A stretch of 64,000 nucleotides of DNA from Alkaliphilus oremlandii OhILAs (GCF_000018325.1 NC_009922.1:124001-188000); one strand, 5' to 3'; shown: positions 36,405 through 46,418, numbered from the stretch's first letter. Notes: generated from the letters alone by a model not told the origin. A program made the numbers and translations.

Positions 36405-38681
36405 ATGAAGAAATGTTCGATATGTAATAAAAATATAGCAGTTGTTTTTGCAACGAAAATGGAAGATGGCAAGTCTGAAATGAAGGGAATCTGTATGGAA
36501 TGTGCAAAGAAGATGGGTCTTCCTATTATGAATCAAATCATGGAGCAAACGGGGATGACGGAAGAAGAAATAGAAGGTTTATCCCAGCAGATGAATGACG
36601 TATTTGAAGAGATGGATTTAGAGGAAATGGAAGACGATAATTTTCTAGGGAAACTATTTAAGGGTTCCTTGGGTTCTTTTAAAATGAAAGAGGATGAAGA
36701 TATAGAAGTAGAAGAAACCGCAGAGGATAAGGAAGAAATATTTGAAGAAAAGGCGAAGAAAAAGAAAAAAGGTAAGAAAAGAAAAAACTTAGATACTTAC
36801 GGTACAAATTTGACAGATAGAGCAAGAAATAAAGAAATTGATAGAGTCATTGGTAGAAATAAGGAAATAGATAGGGTAGTACAGATTCTAAATAGAAGAT
36901 CTAAAAATAATCCGATCCTAATCGGAGAGCCAGGTGTAGGTAAAACAGCCATTGCAGAAGGGTTAGCTGGTCGTATTGTAGAGAAGCAGGTGCCAGCAAA
37001 GCTATTTAACGCAGAGGTCTACTTGCTAGATCTAACGGCCATTGTAGCAGGAACCCAATTTAGAGGACAGTTTGAAGGTCGAATGAAGGCGATTATAGAA
37101 GAAGCACAGGAGTGTGGCAATATTATTTTAGTCATCGATGAGGTTCATAATATTATGGGTGCTGGGGAGGTTCATGGTGGTGTTATGAATGCTGCCAATA
37201 TTTTAAAGCCGGCGCTGGCTCGTGGGGAGATCCAAGTGATAGGTGCCACTACTCTAGATGAATACAGAAAGCATATTGAAAAGGATTCTGCTCTAGAGAG
37301 AAGGTTTCAACCAGTATTGGTTGAGGAACCTAGTGTAGAGGATACTATAGAAATATTAAAAGGAATCAAGGGCTATTATGAGGATTACCATAAAGTGAAA
37401 ATATCCGATGAAGTGATCGAAGCTGCTGCAAAGATGTCTGAAAGATACATTACAGATCGATATTTACCAGATAAGGCCATCGATATTATTGATGAAGCAG
37501 GATCTAGAGTAAACCTAAGAAATGAGGGCTTAGTAGAGATTGAAGGCTTAAAGGTGGAATTAAAGGCTATAGAGGAAAAGAAAGCAGAGGCAGCGAAGAA
37601 AAACGATTATGAAAAGGCAGCACAGTACAAAGTAGATGAATGTAGGATTTTAGATCGAATAGAAGAGCTGGAAGCAGAAGTGAATAAAAGTGCTTTAACA
37701 GTGGAGGATGTAGCTTTCGTAATTGAATCCTGGACGAATATTCCCGTGGGTAAAATTACAGAGGAGGAAGCCAGCCGGTTGCTAAGCCTTGAAGAACAGC
37801 TCCACAGGAGGGTGGTTGGACAGAAGGATGCAGTGCGAAGCCTTTCTAGAACCATCAGACGGAACCGCTCTGGATTTAGAAAGAAGAGAAAGCCAGCTTC
37901 CTTTATATTCGTTGGACCTACGGGTGTAGGAAAGACAGAGCTAGTGAGGGCTTTAGCAGAAGAACTATTTGGCAGCGAAGAAGCGATGATTCGTGTGGAT
38001 ATGTCAGAATATATGGAAAAACACACGGTTTCTAAATTAATTGGAGCGCCTCCAGGATACGTAGGGTATGATCAAGGTGGTCAGCTAACAGATAAGGTTC
38101 GAAGAAAGCCATACTCCGTAATTTTATTAGATGAAATAGAAAAGGCCCATCCAGATGTATTCAATATGCTGCTTCAAATACTGGAAGACGGCAGATTAAC
38201 CGATAGTCAAGGAAGAACCGTACACTTTGAAAACACCGTAGTCATTATGACTTCCAATGCAGGGACTCAAATAAAATCGGGTAGTATGGGCTTTGGCAAT
38301 AGAGGATATGAAGCCTTAGAAAATCGTGCGAAGGATGCTTTAAAAGAGACCTTTAGACCGGAGTTTTTAAACAGAGTAGATGAAACCATTGTATTTACAC
38401 AGCTATCTAAGGAAGAATTGAGAGAGATTATAGAGCTGATGTTAAAAGATGTCATTGAAGATGTGAAGGAAAAAGGGATGACCATCACCATTTCAGATGC
38501 GGTGAAAGATTTTATATTAGAAAAGGGCTACGATGAAAAATATGGTGCCAGACCTTTAAGAAGGGTGATCCAAAGATCCATTGAAGATGAAATTGCAGAG
38601 GAATATATTAAGAATACCTTTGTTCCAGGAGATCATATTCAGGTAGATCTAAAGGAAGACAGAGTTGTACTTAGCAAATAG
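36405..38681 (+). CDS. clpE: ClpE-type AAA+ unfoldase
   Basis: A 758-residue Hsp100 ATPase that feeds substrates to ClpP. Unlike ClpC it lacks the Clp N-domain repeats and starts with a zinc finger (Cys4, Cys7, Cys30, Cys33 in KKCSICNKN and [11 protein letters not shown]), the ClpE hallmark. A charged linker follows ([15 protein letters not shown]). AAA-1 has [13 protein letters not shown] (about residue 174) and [13 protein letters not shown] coiled UVR-like middle segment ([20 protein letters not shown]) precedes AAA-2 with [11 protein letters not shown] (about 503) and [13 protein letters not shown]. No clear CtsR operator is visible upstream. Confidence 0.88.
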   Translation: MKKCSICNKNIAVVFATKMEDGKSEMKGICMECAKKMGLPIMNQIMEQTGMTEEEIEGLSQQMNDVFEEMDLEEMEDDNFLGKLFKGSLGSFKMKEDEDIEVEETAEDKEEIFEEKAKKKKKGKKRKNLDTYGTNLTDRARNKEIDRVIGRNKEIDRVVQILNRRSKNNPILIGEPGVGKTAIAEGLAGRIVEKQVPAKLFNAEVYLLDLTAIVAGTQFRGQFEGRMKAIIEEAQECGNIILVIDEVHNIMGAGEVHGGVMNAANILKPALARGEIQVIGATTLDEYRKHIEKDSALERRFQPVLVEEPSVEDTIEILKGIKGYYEDYHKVKISDEVIEAAAKMSERYITDRYLPDKAIDIIDEAGSRVNLRNEGLVEIEGLKVELKAIEEKKAEAAKKNDYEKAAQYKVDECRILDRIEELEAEVNKSALTVEDVAFVIESWTNIPVGKITEEEASRLLSLEEQLHRRVVGQKDAVRSLSRTIRRNRSGFRKKRKPASFIFVGPTGVGKTELVRALAEELFGSEEAMIRVDMSEYMEKHTVSKLIGAPPGYVGYDQGGQLTDKVRRKPYSVILLDEIEKAHPDVFNMLLQILEDGRLTDSQGRTVHFENTVVIMTSNAGTQIKSGSMGFGNRGYEALENRAKDALKETFRPEFLNRVDETIVFTQLSKEELREIIELMLKDVIEDVKEKGMTITISDAVKDFILEKGYDEKYGARPLRRVIQRSIEDEIAEEYIKNTFVPGDHIQVDLKEDRVVLSK

Positions 38682-38699
38682 AATCGAGGAGACCTTATA

Positions 38700-38735
38700 G
38701 ACAGATTGCAGAAAAATTTTGCAATCTGTTTTTTA
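38700..38735 (+). terminator. Terminator after clpE
   Basis: ACAGATTGCA pairs with TGCAATCTGT, followed by T6. Confidence 0.85.
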
Positions 38736-38770
38736 AAAGGGACACAGACGAACTGAAGGGAGAGCGATGT

Positions 38771-39502
38771 ATGGAGAATTTAAATTGTAGTGTAGTCCAC
38801 TTAGGGCATAGTACCATTTTAGTAGAAACACCGAAGTATAAGATGATTTTCGATTATTTTAACGATGGTTCTGTTGATTCTAAGGAAGGACCCAATAATG
38901 GCGTATTAAATGAAGGGGAATTTAGAACAGAAAAAGATATTTTCGTTTTTGCCTCCCATGGACATGGGGACCATTATCATCCTGTGATATTTAAGTGGAG
39001 AGAAACCAATCCCAATATCCATTATATTTTAAGCAGTGATATAGAGACAACGGAGGAGAAAGGTGTTCACCATATGAGTCCATACGAAGATTTGAAGATT
39101 GGAGATGTCCGTATAAAAACCTATGGGTCTACAGATAAAGGGGTATCCTTTTTAGTAAATGTAGAGGGTGTACAGATATTCCATGCAGGGGACTTGAACT
39201 GGTGGCATTGGAAAAGCTTTACCCAAGAACAGCTACAAGCAGAGGAAGTAGATTTTAAGAGGGAAGTAGACAAGTTAATGGGGCAAAATATAGATATCGC
39301 CTTTGTACCGGTAGATCCAAGGCTGGAAGAGTTCTACCATTTAGCAGGGGTATATTTTGCAGAGACAATAAAGCCAAAATTTCTAATCCCCATTCATTTT
39401 AGAGATCAGTTCTCAATTGGTAAGGATTTTGGAAGGATTTTAGCGCAGAGTACTGTCAACGTTCCAAAATTTAAACATATTGGACAAAAATTTATTTTTT
39501 AA
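38771..39502 (+). CDS. MBL-fold metallohydrolase
   Basis: A 243-residue metallo-beta-lactamase-fold protein. The metal motif is FASHGHGDHYHPVIF (HxHxDH, about residues 61-70), with a later metal ligand in IFHAGDLNWWHW and a final His in FLIPIHFRDQF. It resembles UlaG/YtnP-like hydrolases of unknown substrate. GGGAGAG precedes the ATG. Confidence 0.87.
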   Translation: MENLNCSVVHLGHSTILVETPKYKMIFDYFNDGSVDSKEGPNNGVLNEGEFRTEKDIFVFASHGHGDHYHPVIFKWRETNPNIHYILSSDIETTEEKGVHHMSPYEDLKIGDVRIKTYGSTDKGVSFLVNVEGVQIFHAGDLNWWHWKSFTQEQLQAEEVDFKREVDKLMGQNIDIAFVPVDPRLEEFYHLAGVYFAETIKPKFLIPIHFRDQFSIGKDFGRILAQSTVNVPKFKHIGQKFIF

Positions 39503-39516
39503 AATTATAAAAATAC

Positions 39517-39562
39517 AAAATGTAGGGGAGACGCTGAAAAGGTTGTCTCTCTCATTTTTTAT
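39517..39562 (+). terminator. Terminator
   Basis: AAAATG and GGGAGAC pair with GTCTCTC and CATTTT, then T-rich sequence follows. Confidence 0.75.
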
Positions 39563-39621
39563 TGTACTACCATTGAATGGATTATAAATTAAGAATGTTT
39601 TACACAGAATATAAGGTAGAA

Positions 39622-39687
39622 TTGACAGCAAATAAGTCCTATGGTAGTATCTAAATGATAATGATTTTCGATTAAACATTACCATAG
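39622..39687 (+). promoter_or_regulatory. SigA promoter with Fur-like operator
   Basis: TTGACA (39622-39627), 17 bp, TAGTAT (39645-39650). Just downstream, TGATAATGATTTTCGATTA (39656-39674) matches about 12 of 19 of the Fur box. A perfect 8-bp inverted repeat CTATGGTA/TACCATAG (39639 and 39680) encloses it. Confidence 0.55.
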
Positions 39688-39817
39688 ATTTCGATACCAT
39701 TGTTTTTAAAGAGAAATTCAGGGTATTAAATTACTGAATATTAAAATCAAATGAAAATAAAAGAATATAAGCGCTAGTAAAAAAGGGGATACTGATTAAA
39801 ATTTAGGAGGGGTAGAT

Positions 39818-41038
39818 GTGAATCATACAAAAGTAACGGATGATGTATATAAGCTATCTGTAAATATAGACAATATTTTATTTGAAGGGTTATGGGAAAT
39901 GCCCAATGGGGTATCGTTGAATTCCTATATTATTAAAGGTGAAAAAACAGCCATTATCGATGGGGTATGCGGCTGGGATGGGGTTCCAGAAAGCCTGCTG
40001 GCTTTGTTGGACCAGCTAGAAATCGATCCAAAATCCATTGAATACTTAATTATCAACCATATGGAGCCGGATCATTCAGGATGGATCGAAGACTTCAAAA
40101 AGATTCACTCAGATTTTAAGGTCGTATGTAGCCAAAAAGGAGCAGCGCTTCTAGATGCGTTTTATGCCCATAATAATAACGTAATTGTAGTGAAGGATAA
40201 GGATACCTTAGATTTAGGCAATGGTCATATTTTAGAGTTTGTAGATGTTCCGAATGTCCATTGGCCCGATACCATTGCCACCTTCGATCGAAAAACAGGT
40301 GTGTTATTCTCCTGTGATTCTTATGGTTCCTTCGGTACAGTAAAAGAATCTGGATACGATGATTTACTGACAGAAGAGGAAATTGAATTTTATGAAAAAG
40401 AAGCTGTAAGGTACTACTCCAATATTTTAGGCGCATTTTCTTTGCCTGCCAAGAAGGCGACGGAAAAGTGTGAAGCCTTACCGATTAAAATCATCGCCCC
40501 AGGTCATGGCATCGTGTGGCGAAAAAATCCCAATAAGATTTTAGAGGATTATAAACGATATGTAGCTTATCAAAAAGGTGTGGCGAAAAAGGAGATTACA
40601 GTCCTCTGGGGCTCCATGTACGGTATGACAGAAAAGGCTGTGAATTATGTTGTAGAGGAACTGAAAAAATACGATATCAAGGTAAATGTTCATAAGGTTC
40701 CAGAAGATTCCTGTGGAACTGTATTAGCTTCTGTGTGGAATTCTACAGGCGTAATCCTTGCGATGCCTACCTATGAATATAAAATGTTTCCGCCTATGGC
40801 AGCGGTTCTAGATGAAATCGGCCGAAAGAAAGCCGTAGGAAGAAAGGCTTTTAGGTTGGGCTCCTATGGGTGGTCTGGCGGAGCCCAAAGAGAACTGGAT
40901 GAAATTATAGAGAAGCACAAAATGAACTGGGAGTTCCTAGAGCCTGTTGAATTTAAAGGAGCACCGAAGGAAGAAGATTTGAGCTTAATAGGACTTCGTA
41001 TAAAGGAATTGGTAGGTAAAATAGAAAGTGTATTTTAA
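39818..41038 (+). CDS. fprA: Flavodiiron protein (A-type flavoprotein)
   Basis: A 406-residue soluble oxygen or nitric oxide reductase of strict anaerobes. The beta-lactamase-like di-iron domain has INHMEPDHSGW (His81, Glu83, Asp85, His86), CDSYGSFG and the later ligand APGHGIVW. The flavodoxin domain starts near residue 260 with TVLWGSMYGMTEKA, the FMN phosphate loop, and has LGSYGWSGGAQRELD near residue 350. No rubredoxin domain is fused, so a separate rubredoxin must donate electrons. GTG start after AGGAGGGG. Expression may respond to iron through the operator at 39656. Confidence 0.93.
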   Translation: MNHTKVTDDVYKLSVNIDNILFEGLWEMPNGVSLNSYIIKGEKTAIIDGVCGWDGVPESLLALLDQLEIDPKSIEYLIINHMEPDHSGWIEDFKKIHSDFKVVCSQKGAALLDAFYAHNNNVIVVKDKDTLDLGNGHILEFVDVPNVHWPDTIATFDRKTGVLFSCDSYGSFGTVKESGYDDLLTEEEIEFYEKEAVRYYSNILGAFSLPAKKATEKCEALPIKIIAPGHGIVWRKNPNKILEDYKRYVAYQKGVAKKEITVLWGSMYGMTEKAVNYVVEELKKYDIKVNVHKVPEDSCGTVLASVWNSTGVILAMPTYEYKMFPPMAAVLDEIGRKKAVGRKAFRLGSYGWSGGAQRELDEIIEKHKMNWEFLEPVEFKGAPKEEDLSLIGLRIKELVGKIESVF

Positions 41039-41091
41039 ATTCTCAGTACTGAAATCTTGAAAAAAGCTGAGGGTTTCATAGGTTATCAATG

Positions 41092-41118
41092 CCCCAAAAT
41101 CATTATTTTGGGGTTATT
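41092..41118 (+). terminator. Terminator after fprA
   Basis: CCCCAAAAT pairs with ATTTTGGGG, followed by TTATTTT. Confidence 0.85.
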
Positions 41119-41191
41119 TTATGCTAATTTATGGATTCGATGATATTTGTTTGAATCCTTCAATAGATTAATATGTGAAGAAATTATCGAT

Positions 41192-41249
41192 TTCTTAAAG
41201 AATTCTTAAGAAAGTTATTTATCATTTATTAAGAATTACAGTGTATAAT
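41192..41249 (+). promoter_or_regulatory. Activator-type promoter with 11-bp direct repeats
   Basis: TTCTTAA occurs at 41192 and again at 41203, exactly 11 bp apart, and a related TTTATTAA lies at 41225. TATAAT is at 41244-41249 with no recognisable -35. This is the layout of a promoter needing an OmpR-family activator. Confidence 0.6.
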
Positions 41250-41292
41250 TAAAGTTAAATGAATAAACCAATTATTGGCAAGGGGGATCCAT

Positions 41293-42621
41293 ATGAAATT
41301 TTTCAAGAAAAGGAAGGTTATGATAGGGGTTGTAGTTGCTGCTCTTATTATAGGTGTGGTTAGTGTAAATGCGAGGCTGAAATCATCTGCAACCAGTGGT
41401 ATGGCTGTAAATGTTGCTGATGTTGTTAAAAAGGAGATAAAATCTACTTTAAACCTGAAAGCACCGCTACAAGGGACAGAAAATGTGGAGGTAGTATCAA
41501 GGCTCCATTATGAAATACTTTCCATTGATGTAAAGGAAGGCGACAAGGTGGAAAAGGATCAAGTTCTTGCAGTGCTGGATGTAAGCCGCCTTGAAGAGGA
41601 AATTGAGAAATTGAAGGACAATGTTGAGCTCTTACAGATTCAGAACACGGAAGGAAAAAGCAGTAAAGAAACCTCTGCAGCTTTAGCGGAGCAAAGATTG
41701 AATGAAGAGCTGGAAAACAACCAAAGAAATTACGAGACTGCTTTGGAAATGTATCATACAGCAAAAAGCAGATACGATAGTACAAAGGTATTATACGATT
41801 CAGGAGCAGCAAGTAAATGGGAGCTTGTAGATAAGGAAAATGCGCTGAACGATGCCAAAAGGAAGGTAGATACTTTTAATGTAGTAAATGGAAAGGTGCA
41901 GGCTACGGAGGCACAGCTAGCGGAGATGAATAATGCAAAAATTTCTTCAAACAATGCTTCTGGAGTAAAAAGTATAGAAATTGCTAAGAAAGAGCTGGAA
42001 AGAAAGAAAAAGGAGCTGGAGGATTGTAAGATCAAAAGCTCTATAACGGGTACTATAACTAGGGTGAATGCAAAGGTAGGCCGTTTTGCAGACGAGATAG
42101 ACGATAGAAAGCCTATGTTTGTTATTGAAAATGTTGATACGCTTAAAATGGTAGCCAATGTAAGCGAATATGATATCGGAAAGCTGGAGATTGGACAAAA
42201 AGTTAAAATCAGCGCAGATATTTTAAATGGTGCTGAAGTAGATGGCGTTGTATCCCGTATCAGCCCCACAGGCGAGCAAAAGCAGGGCTCAAACGAGCGG
42301 GTCATCCCTGTACAAATTGATGTAGTTGGAGATACGAAAGGGTTAATTGCAGGCATTAATGCTTCGGCTAAGGTTGAAACGGCCATTGCTGAGGACGCAC
42401 TGGTAATTCCTTTAGAAGCACTGATCGATGGCGGTGACAATACATATAGTGTTTTTGTTGTGAAAGAAGACAAAACCATTCAGAAAATAAATGTTTCACT
42501 GGGCGTAGAAGACGTGTTAGAGGTTCAGATCATATCCGATGAGATTAAAGAAGGAGATCAGGTTATACTGAACCCTCAGACCTTTATGACGGATGGAATG
42601 AGTGTGATTGTGAATGAGTAG
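41293..42621 (+). CDS. HlyD/MacA-like efflux adaptor
   Basis: A 442-residue membrane-fusion protein for an ABC exporter. An N-terminal membrane anchor (KVMIGVVVAALIIGVVSV) is followed by a split lipoyl-like domain (VEVVSRLHYEILSIDVKEGD and ITGTITRVNAKVGRFAD) around a long coiled coil (residues 110-240). The beta-barrel and C-terminal parts have ADILNGAEVDGVVSRISPTG and AIAEDALVIPLEALIDG. ATG 41293 follows AAGGGGG. The gene overlaps the ATPase gene by 8 bp. The promoter suggests control by a response regulator. Confidence 0.9.
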   Translation: MKFFKKRKVMIGVVVAALIIGVVSVNARLKSSATSGMAVNVADVVKKEIKSTLNLKAPLQGTENVEVVSRLHYEILSIDVKEGDKVEKDQVLAVLDVSRLEEEIEKLKDNVELLQIQNTEGKSSKETSAALAEQRLNEELENNQRNYETALEMYHTAKSRYDSTKVLYDSGAASKWELVDKENALNDAKRKVDTFNVVNGKVQATEAQLAEMNNAKISSNNASGVKSIEIAKKELERKKKELEDCKIKSSITGTITRVNAKVGRFADEIDDRKPMFVIENVDTLKMVANVSEYDIGKLEIGQKVKISADILNGAEVDGVVSRISPTGEQKQGSNERVIPVQIDVVGDTKGLIAGINASAKVETAIAEDALVIPLEALIDGGDNTYSVFVVKEDKTIQKINVSLGVEDVLEVQIISDEIKEGDQVILNPQTFMTDGMSVIVNE

Positions 42622-43306
42622 CATTATAAAGATTGAAAATATTAGCAAGGTATACGATACGGGTGCCGTGCAGGTGCATGCACTACGAGAAGTGAGTCTT
42701 TCCATAGAGGAAGGGGATTTTGTTGCTATTATGGGCCAGTCTGGTTCTGGAAAATCGACCTTGATGAACATTCTCGGCTGTTTGGATAAACCAACAAGTG
42801 GCATTTATGAACTGGATGGAATTAATATTTCTAAAACGGACAATAGAGATCTTTCTTCTATAAGAAATAAAAAAATAGGATTTGTTTTTCAATCCTTCAA
42901 TTTAATTCCCCGAACATCTGCCCTGAAAAATGTTGAGCTGCCTATGATCTATGCCAAAATGGGTAAAAAAGAAAGGCAAAAAAGAGCCAAAGAGCTGTTG
43001 GAAAGAGTCGGTTTAGGGGATCGGCTGGACCATATGCCCAACGAAATCTCCGGAGGTCAGAAGCAGAGAATTGCTATTGCTAGGGCTCTTGCCAATAAAC
43101 CCTCCATTATTTTAGCTGACGAACCTACAGGAAACTTAGATACCGCCTCTTCTGAGGAAATCATGAACCTTTTTACTGAACTGAATAATGAAGGTGTAAC
43201 TGTGATTGTTGTTACCCATGAGGACAATATAGCCGAATACACCAAAAGAACCATCCGTTTTCGAGACGGGCAGATCATTGAAGACAGAAGGAGGGAGACA
43301 AAGTAA
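42614..43306 (+). CDS. MacB-type ABC transporter ATPase
   Basis: A 230-residue ATPase of the LolD/MacB class. Walker A is GQSGSGKSTLMNILG (about residue 37), the Q-loop FVFQSFNLIPR, the signature ISGGQKQRIAIARAL, Walker B ILADEPTGNLD and H-loop VVTHEDN. It sits between adaptor and permease with overlaps on both sides (8 bp and 1 bp), so all three are translationally coupled. The complex likely exports peptides or antibiotics, as for related Gram-positive systems. Confidence 0.93.
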   Translation: MSSIIKIENISKVYDTGAVQVHALREVSLSIEEGDFVAIMGQSGSGKSTLMNILGCLDKPTSGIYELDGINISKTDNRDLSSIRNKKIGFVFQSFNLIPRTSALKNVELPMIYAKMGKKERQKRAKELLERVGLGDRLDHMPNEISGGQKQRIAIARALANKPSIILADEPTGNLDTASSEEIMNLFTELNNEGVTVIVVTHEDNIAEYTKRTIRFRDGQIIEDRRRETK

Positions 43307-44517
43307 TGCTTATTTTTGAAAATATAAGTCTAGCCCTTTCCTCCATCAGAGTTAATAAAATGCGTTCTTTCCTTACAATGCTGGGCATGATTATAGGAAT
43401 AAGTTCTGTTATCTCAATTGTTTCTCTGGGAGATACCATGAGAAATGTCATTGCTACTGAATTTGAAAATATTGGCACAACCCTAGCCTACAGCTATATA
43501 ATGTCTGAAAGTGATTATTATACTTCCAACGAAACCTACAGTTATGAAGACATAGAGAATATAAAAGAGGTATTTGGAGATAACGTACAATATATCAGTG
43601 CAGGGGCAAGGACCTCTGGAAAAATCAAAAATGGAAGGGTTATGAAAGATGCAAGACTTATGGGATTGGCAGAAAATCCTGAGGTCTATAAGCCGCTGGA
43701 CATAATCCATGGAAAGATGTTTTCCAATAACGATATTAAAAATGCAAGACCCTATATCCTGATTGAAGACAAAACGGCAGAGGAGATTTTCGGGACTAAA
43801 AACGCCGTAGGTAAGGTTCTGAGAATTCAGGTGAACGAAAACCTTCTGGAGTTTACAGTTACAGGGATTTATAGAAACAATGATTCTGCTCTTAAAAAGC
43901 TTCTAGGGGGCAGTGAAACAATGGCTGTAACCTATGTTCCCGAAACAGCCATCACTGAAAAGAATGGTATGTTTTGGTCCATTGAGATTAGCTCCTCAAA
44001 AGATATCAGTGTTGAGGAATTTAAAACGAAATTCATCAGCTATGTCAGTAGAGCAAAAGGGATAAAGCCTGAAAATATAAGATACTATACGGCTGAGGAG
44101 GAAATGAAATCCATCGATGGTTTGATGAGCACACTTTCCCTCGTTGTAGGTGCCATTGCAGCCATATCTCTTGTCGTTGGAGGGATTGGTATCATGAACA
44201 TTATGCTTGTTTCCGTTACTGAAAGAACGAGGGAAATCGGTATTAGGAAATCCCTTGGAGCCAGGATGGAGGATATTCTCCTTCAGTTCCTTGTAGAGTC
44301 TGCTATTATTTCGGCGGCCGGAGGAATTATAGGTACCACCCTTGGCGCAAGTATTGTAGCCATCGGTAGTATGGCCTTTGGAATCAGTGCCATTGTTAAG
44401 CCACAGGTTGTTATTATTGCCGTTGTTTTTTCTGCCATGGTAGGTATTTTCTTCGGACTATACCCTGCGAGAAAGGCAGCGATGGCGGACCCTATTGAAG
44501 CCCTTCGCTATGAGTAA
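43306..44517 (+). CDS. MacB-type ABC permease (FtsX-like)
   Basis: A 403-residue permease. The N-terminal helix region has LALSSIRVNKMRSFLTMLGM and MIIGISSVISIVSLG, then a large external domain (about residues 50-270) and three C-terminal helices, with TERTREIGIRKSLGARMEDI (about 305-324) and PARKAAMADPIEALRYE at the end. Both are hallmarks of MacB/FtsX-family permeases that work mechanically rather than by classic transport. Its ATG overlaps the ATPase stop. Confidence 0.93.
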   Translation: MLIFENISLALSSIRVNKMRSFLTMLGMIIGISSVISIVSLGDTMRNVIATEFENIGTTLAYSYIMSESDYYTSNETYSYEDIENIKEVFGDNVQYISAGARTSGKIKNGRVMKDARLMGLAENPEVYKPLDIIHGKMFSNNDIKNARPYILIEDKTAEEIFGTKNAVGKVLRIQVNENLLEFTVTGIYRNNDSALKKLLGGSETMAVTYVPETAITEKNGMFWSIEISSSKDISVEEFKTKFISYVSRAKGIKPENIRYYTAEEEMKSIDGLMSTLSLVVGAIAAISLVVGGIGIMNIMLVSVTERTREIGIRKSLGARMEDILLQFLVESAIISAAGGIIGTTLGASIVAIGSMAFGISAIVKPQVVIIAVVFSAMVGIFFGLYPARKAAMADPIEALRYE

Positions 44518-44526
44518 GACAGGTAC

Positions 44527-44568
44527 AAAAGGTTATTGCAAAGCTTATATTTTGCAATAGCCTTTTTT
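44527..44568 (+). terminator. Terminator
   Basis: AAAAGGTTATTGCAAA pairs with TTTGCAATAGCCTTTT, then TT. Confidence 0.85.
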
Positions 44569-44662
44569 AAATGGTATGAAAGTTTTATCGCATTACTCCA
44601 TTATTATCTTTTCAATTATTCAACCCTTCCAATGATCCTATACCATAAGAAATCCTCTAAAC

Positions 44663-44716
44663 TTCACATACATTTTACACTTCCATAATCTTTATTTAAT
44701 ATAGCAAGTCTATACT
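44663..44716 (+). promoter_or_regulatory. Pho box and promoter of alkaline phosphatase
   Basis: TTCACA (44663-44668) and TTTACA (44674-44679) are 11 bp apart, which is the TT(A/C/T)ACA-N5-TT(A/C/T)ACA PhoP site of Firmicutes. A -10 candidate TATACT lies at 44711-44716. The gene downstream is a phosphatase, as expected of the Pho regulon. Confidence 0.65.
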
Positions 44717-44748
44717 GTAATTAAATAAAAATATTGGAGGGTGTGTGT

Positions 44749-46329
44749 ATGTTAAAGGATTCTAAAATGTCTAGAAGATTAATTGCACCGATTGTCTGTT
44801 TGGTTATGCTATTATCATTTACAGCAGGCTCAGCAATGAACAGCAAATCATCATTAGGAATGAATTTTGCAGAAGCAGGAACCTTGAGCAATATTCAAGT
44901 AGAAGGTAAGACTCCTAAGTACATATTTATGTTTATTGGAGATGGTATGGCTGCGGTACAAGTAAATTCAGCTCAAATTTATAAGGGGAATAACAATCAC
45001 AATCAAATTGCTTTACAAGAAGTTAACTTTCAGGATTTCGAAGCTGTAGGATATCAAACAACTCATGATGCAACCTCCTTTGCTCCAGACTCTGCATCTA
45101 CAGCAACCTCTCTATCATCCGGATTTAAAACATGGAGTGGAACTATTGGATTAAGACCAGTAGGAGGTATATCTGCGAACAAAGTAGAAAATGTGGATAT
45201 AAATAAAGTACCGAAAACCATAGCTGAAAGGCTAAAAGATGAGAAAGGTATGAAGATCGGTATCATATCTACAGTAACCATCAATCATGCTACACCAGCA
45301 GCATATTACGCCCACATCCCTTCAAGAAATGATTATTATGATATCGCTATGCAAATGGCAGATTCTAACTTTGATTACTTTGGTGGTGGAACTATAAGCC
45401 AACCAACAGGGAAAAATAAAGATCAAAGAGATGCGTATGAGGTTTTAGAGGAAAAAGGATATAAAATAGCAAGGACAAAGGAAGAAATTCTAGGTCTTAA
45501 TAGCAGCTCTGGTAAAGTGTATGCAGTTACTCCAGTTACTCAAGATGGAGGAGCTATGCCGTATGCTATAGATAGTAAAGAAGGCGATTTAGCCTTAGCG
45601 GATTTTGTGAAAAAAGGAATCGATGTTCTTGATAATGAAAAAGGCTTTTTCATGATGGCTGAATCAGGAAAGATTGACTGGGCAGGACATGCAAATGATG
45701 CGAAAGCAAATATTGGGGATGTTCTAGCCTTTGCTGATGCAGTACAAGTGGCGATAGATTTTGCAAAAGAACATCCAGAAGAAACATTAATCATAGTAAC
45801 TGGAGATCATGAAACAGGTGGTATGACTATAGGGCAAGCAACAACGGGGTATGACACAGCAGTAAATATTTTAGAAAACCAAAAGATAAGTTATATAGAA
45901 TTCGATAAAATAATTGATGGTATGAAGGATAAAAAGCCAAATTTAACATTTGAGGAAGTATTGCCAGTTATAACTGAAAACTTTGGTTTAAAGGATGAGT
46001 ATGTGGATGGTGAAGGGGATCAACCTTACATGGCTCTAGAGCTATCAAATTCGGAAGTAAAAAGATTGAAAACAGCGTTTTCAGAAACAATGGCAAAAGA
46101 ACGAACTAAAAATGAAGAAACAGCTTTATTATATGGGGGCTACAATCCACTTTCAGTAACGTTAACTCATATCTTAAATAACAAAGCAGGGATTGGTTGG
46201 ACTTCATACGCTCACACCGGGGTACCCGTACCAGTATATGCTACAGGGGTACAAGCTAAGCTGTTCAATGGAGCATATGATAACACAGAAGTATACCATA
46301 AGCTAGTAGCCGCTACTAAGCTTCAATAA
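44749..46329 (+). CDS. phoA: Secreted alkaline phosphatase
   Basis: A 526-residue exported phosphomonoesterase. The signal peptide is MSRRLIAPIVCLVMLLSFTA with an A-type cleavage region (TAGSA). Metal and nucleophile motifs are MFIGDGMAAVQ, FAPDSASTATSLSSG with the catalytic Ser in DSAS, ESGKIDWAGHANDA and VTGDHETGGMTIG. The final metal His is in SYAHTGVPVPVY. It releases phosphate outside the cell, and the PhoP-type box upstream predicts induction by phosphate starvation. ATG 44749 follows GGAGGGTG; an upstream TTG at 44734 is that binding site. Confidence 0.92.
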   Translation: MLKDSKMSRRLIAPIVCLVMLLSFTAGSAMNSKSSLGMNFAEAGTLSNIQVEGKTPKYIFMFIGDGMAAVQVNSAQIYKGNNNHNQIALQEVNFQDFEAVGYQTTHDATSFAPDSASTATSLSSGFKTWSGTIGLRPVGGISANKVENVDINKVPKTIAERLKDEKGMKIGIISTVTINHATPAAYYAHIPSRNDYYDIAMQMADSNFDYFGGGTISQPTGKNKDQRDAYEVLEEKGYKIARTKEEILGLNSSSGKVYAVTPVTQDGGAMPYAIDSKEGDLALADFVKKGIDVLDNEKGFFMMAESGKIDWAGHANDAKANIGDVLAFADAVQVAIDFAKEHPEETLIIVTGDHETGGMTIGQATTGYDTAVNILENQKISYIEFDKIIDGMKDKKPNLTFEEVLPVITENFGLKDEYVDGEGDQPYMALELSNSEVKRLKTAFSETMAKERTKNEETALLYGGYNPLSVTLTHILNNKAGIGWTSYAHTGVPVPVYATGVQAKLFNGAYDNTEVYHKLVAATKLQ

Positions 46330-46355
46330 CAATTTGAGTTTTAAAAAGAATAAAC

Positions 46356-46385
46356 AAGGCTGGAATAATTTCCAGCTTTATTTAT
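46356..46385 (+). terminator. Terminator
   Basis: GCTGGAA pairs with TTCCAGC, then TTTATTTATT. Confidence 0.75.
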
Positions 46386-46418
46386 TGGAAAAGAATGATT
46401 GAAGGAGATGCACAAAAT

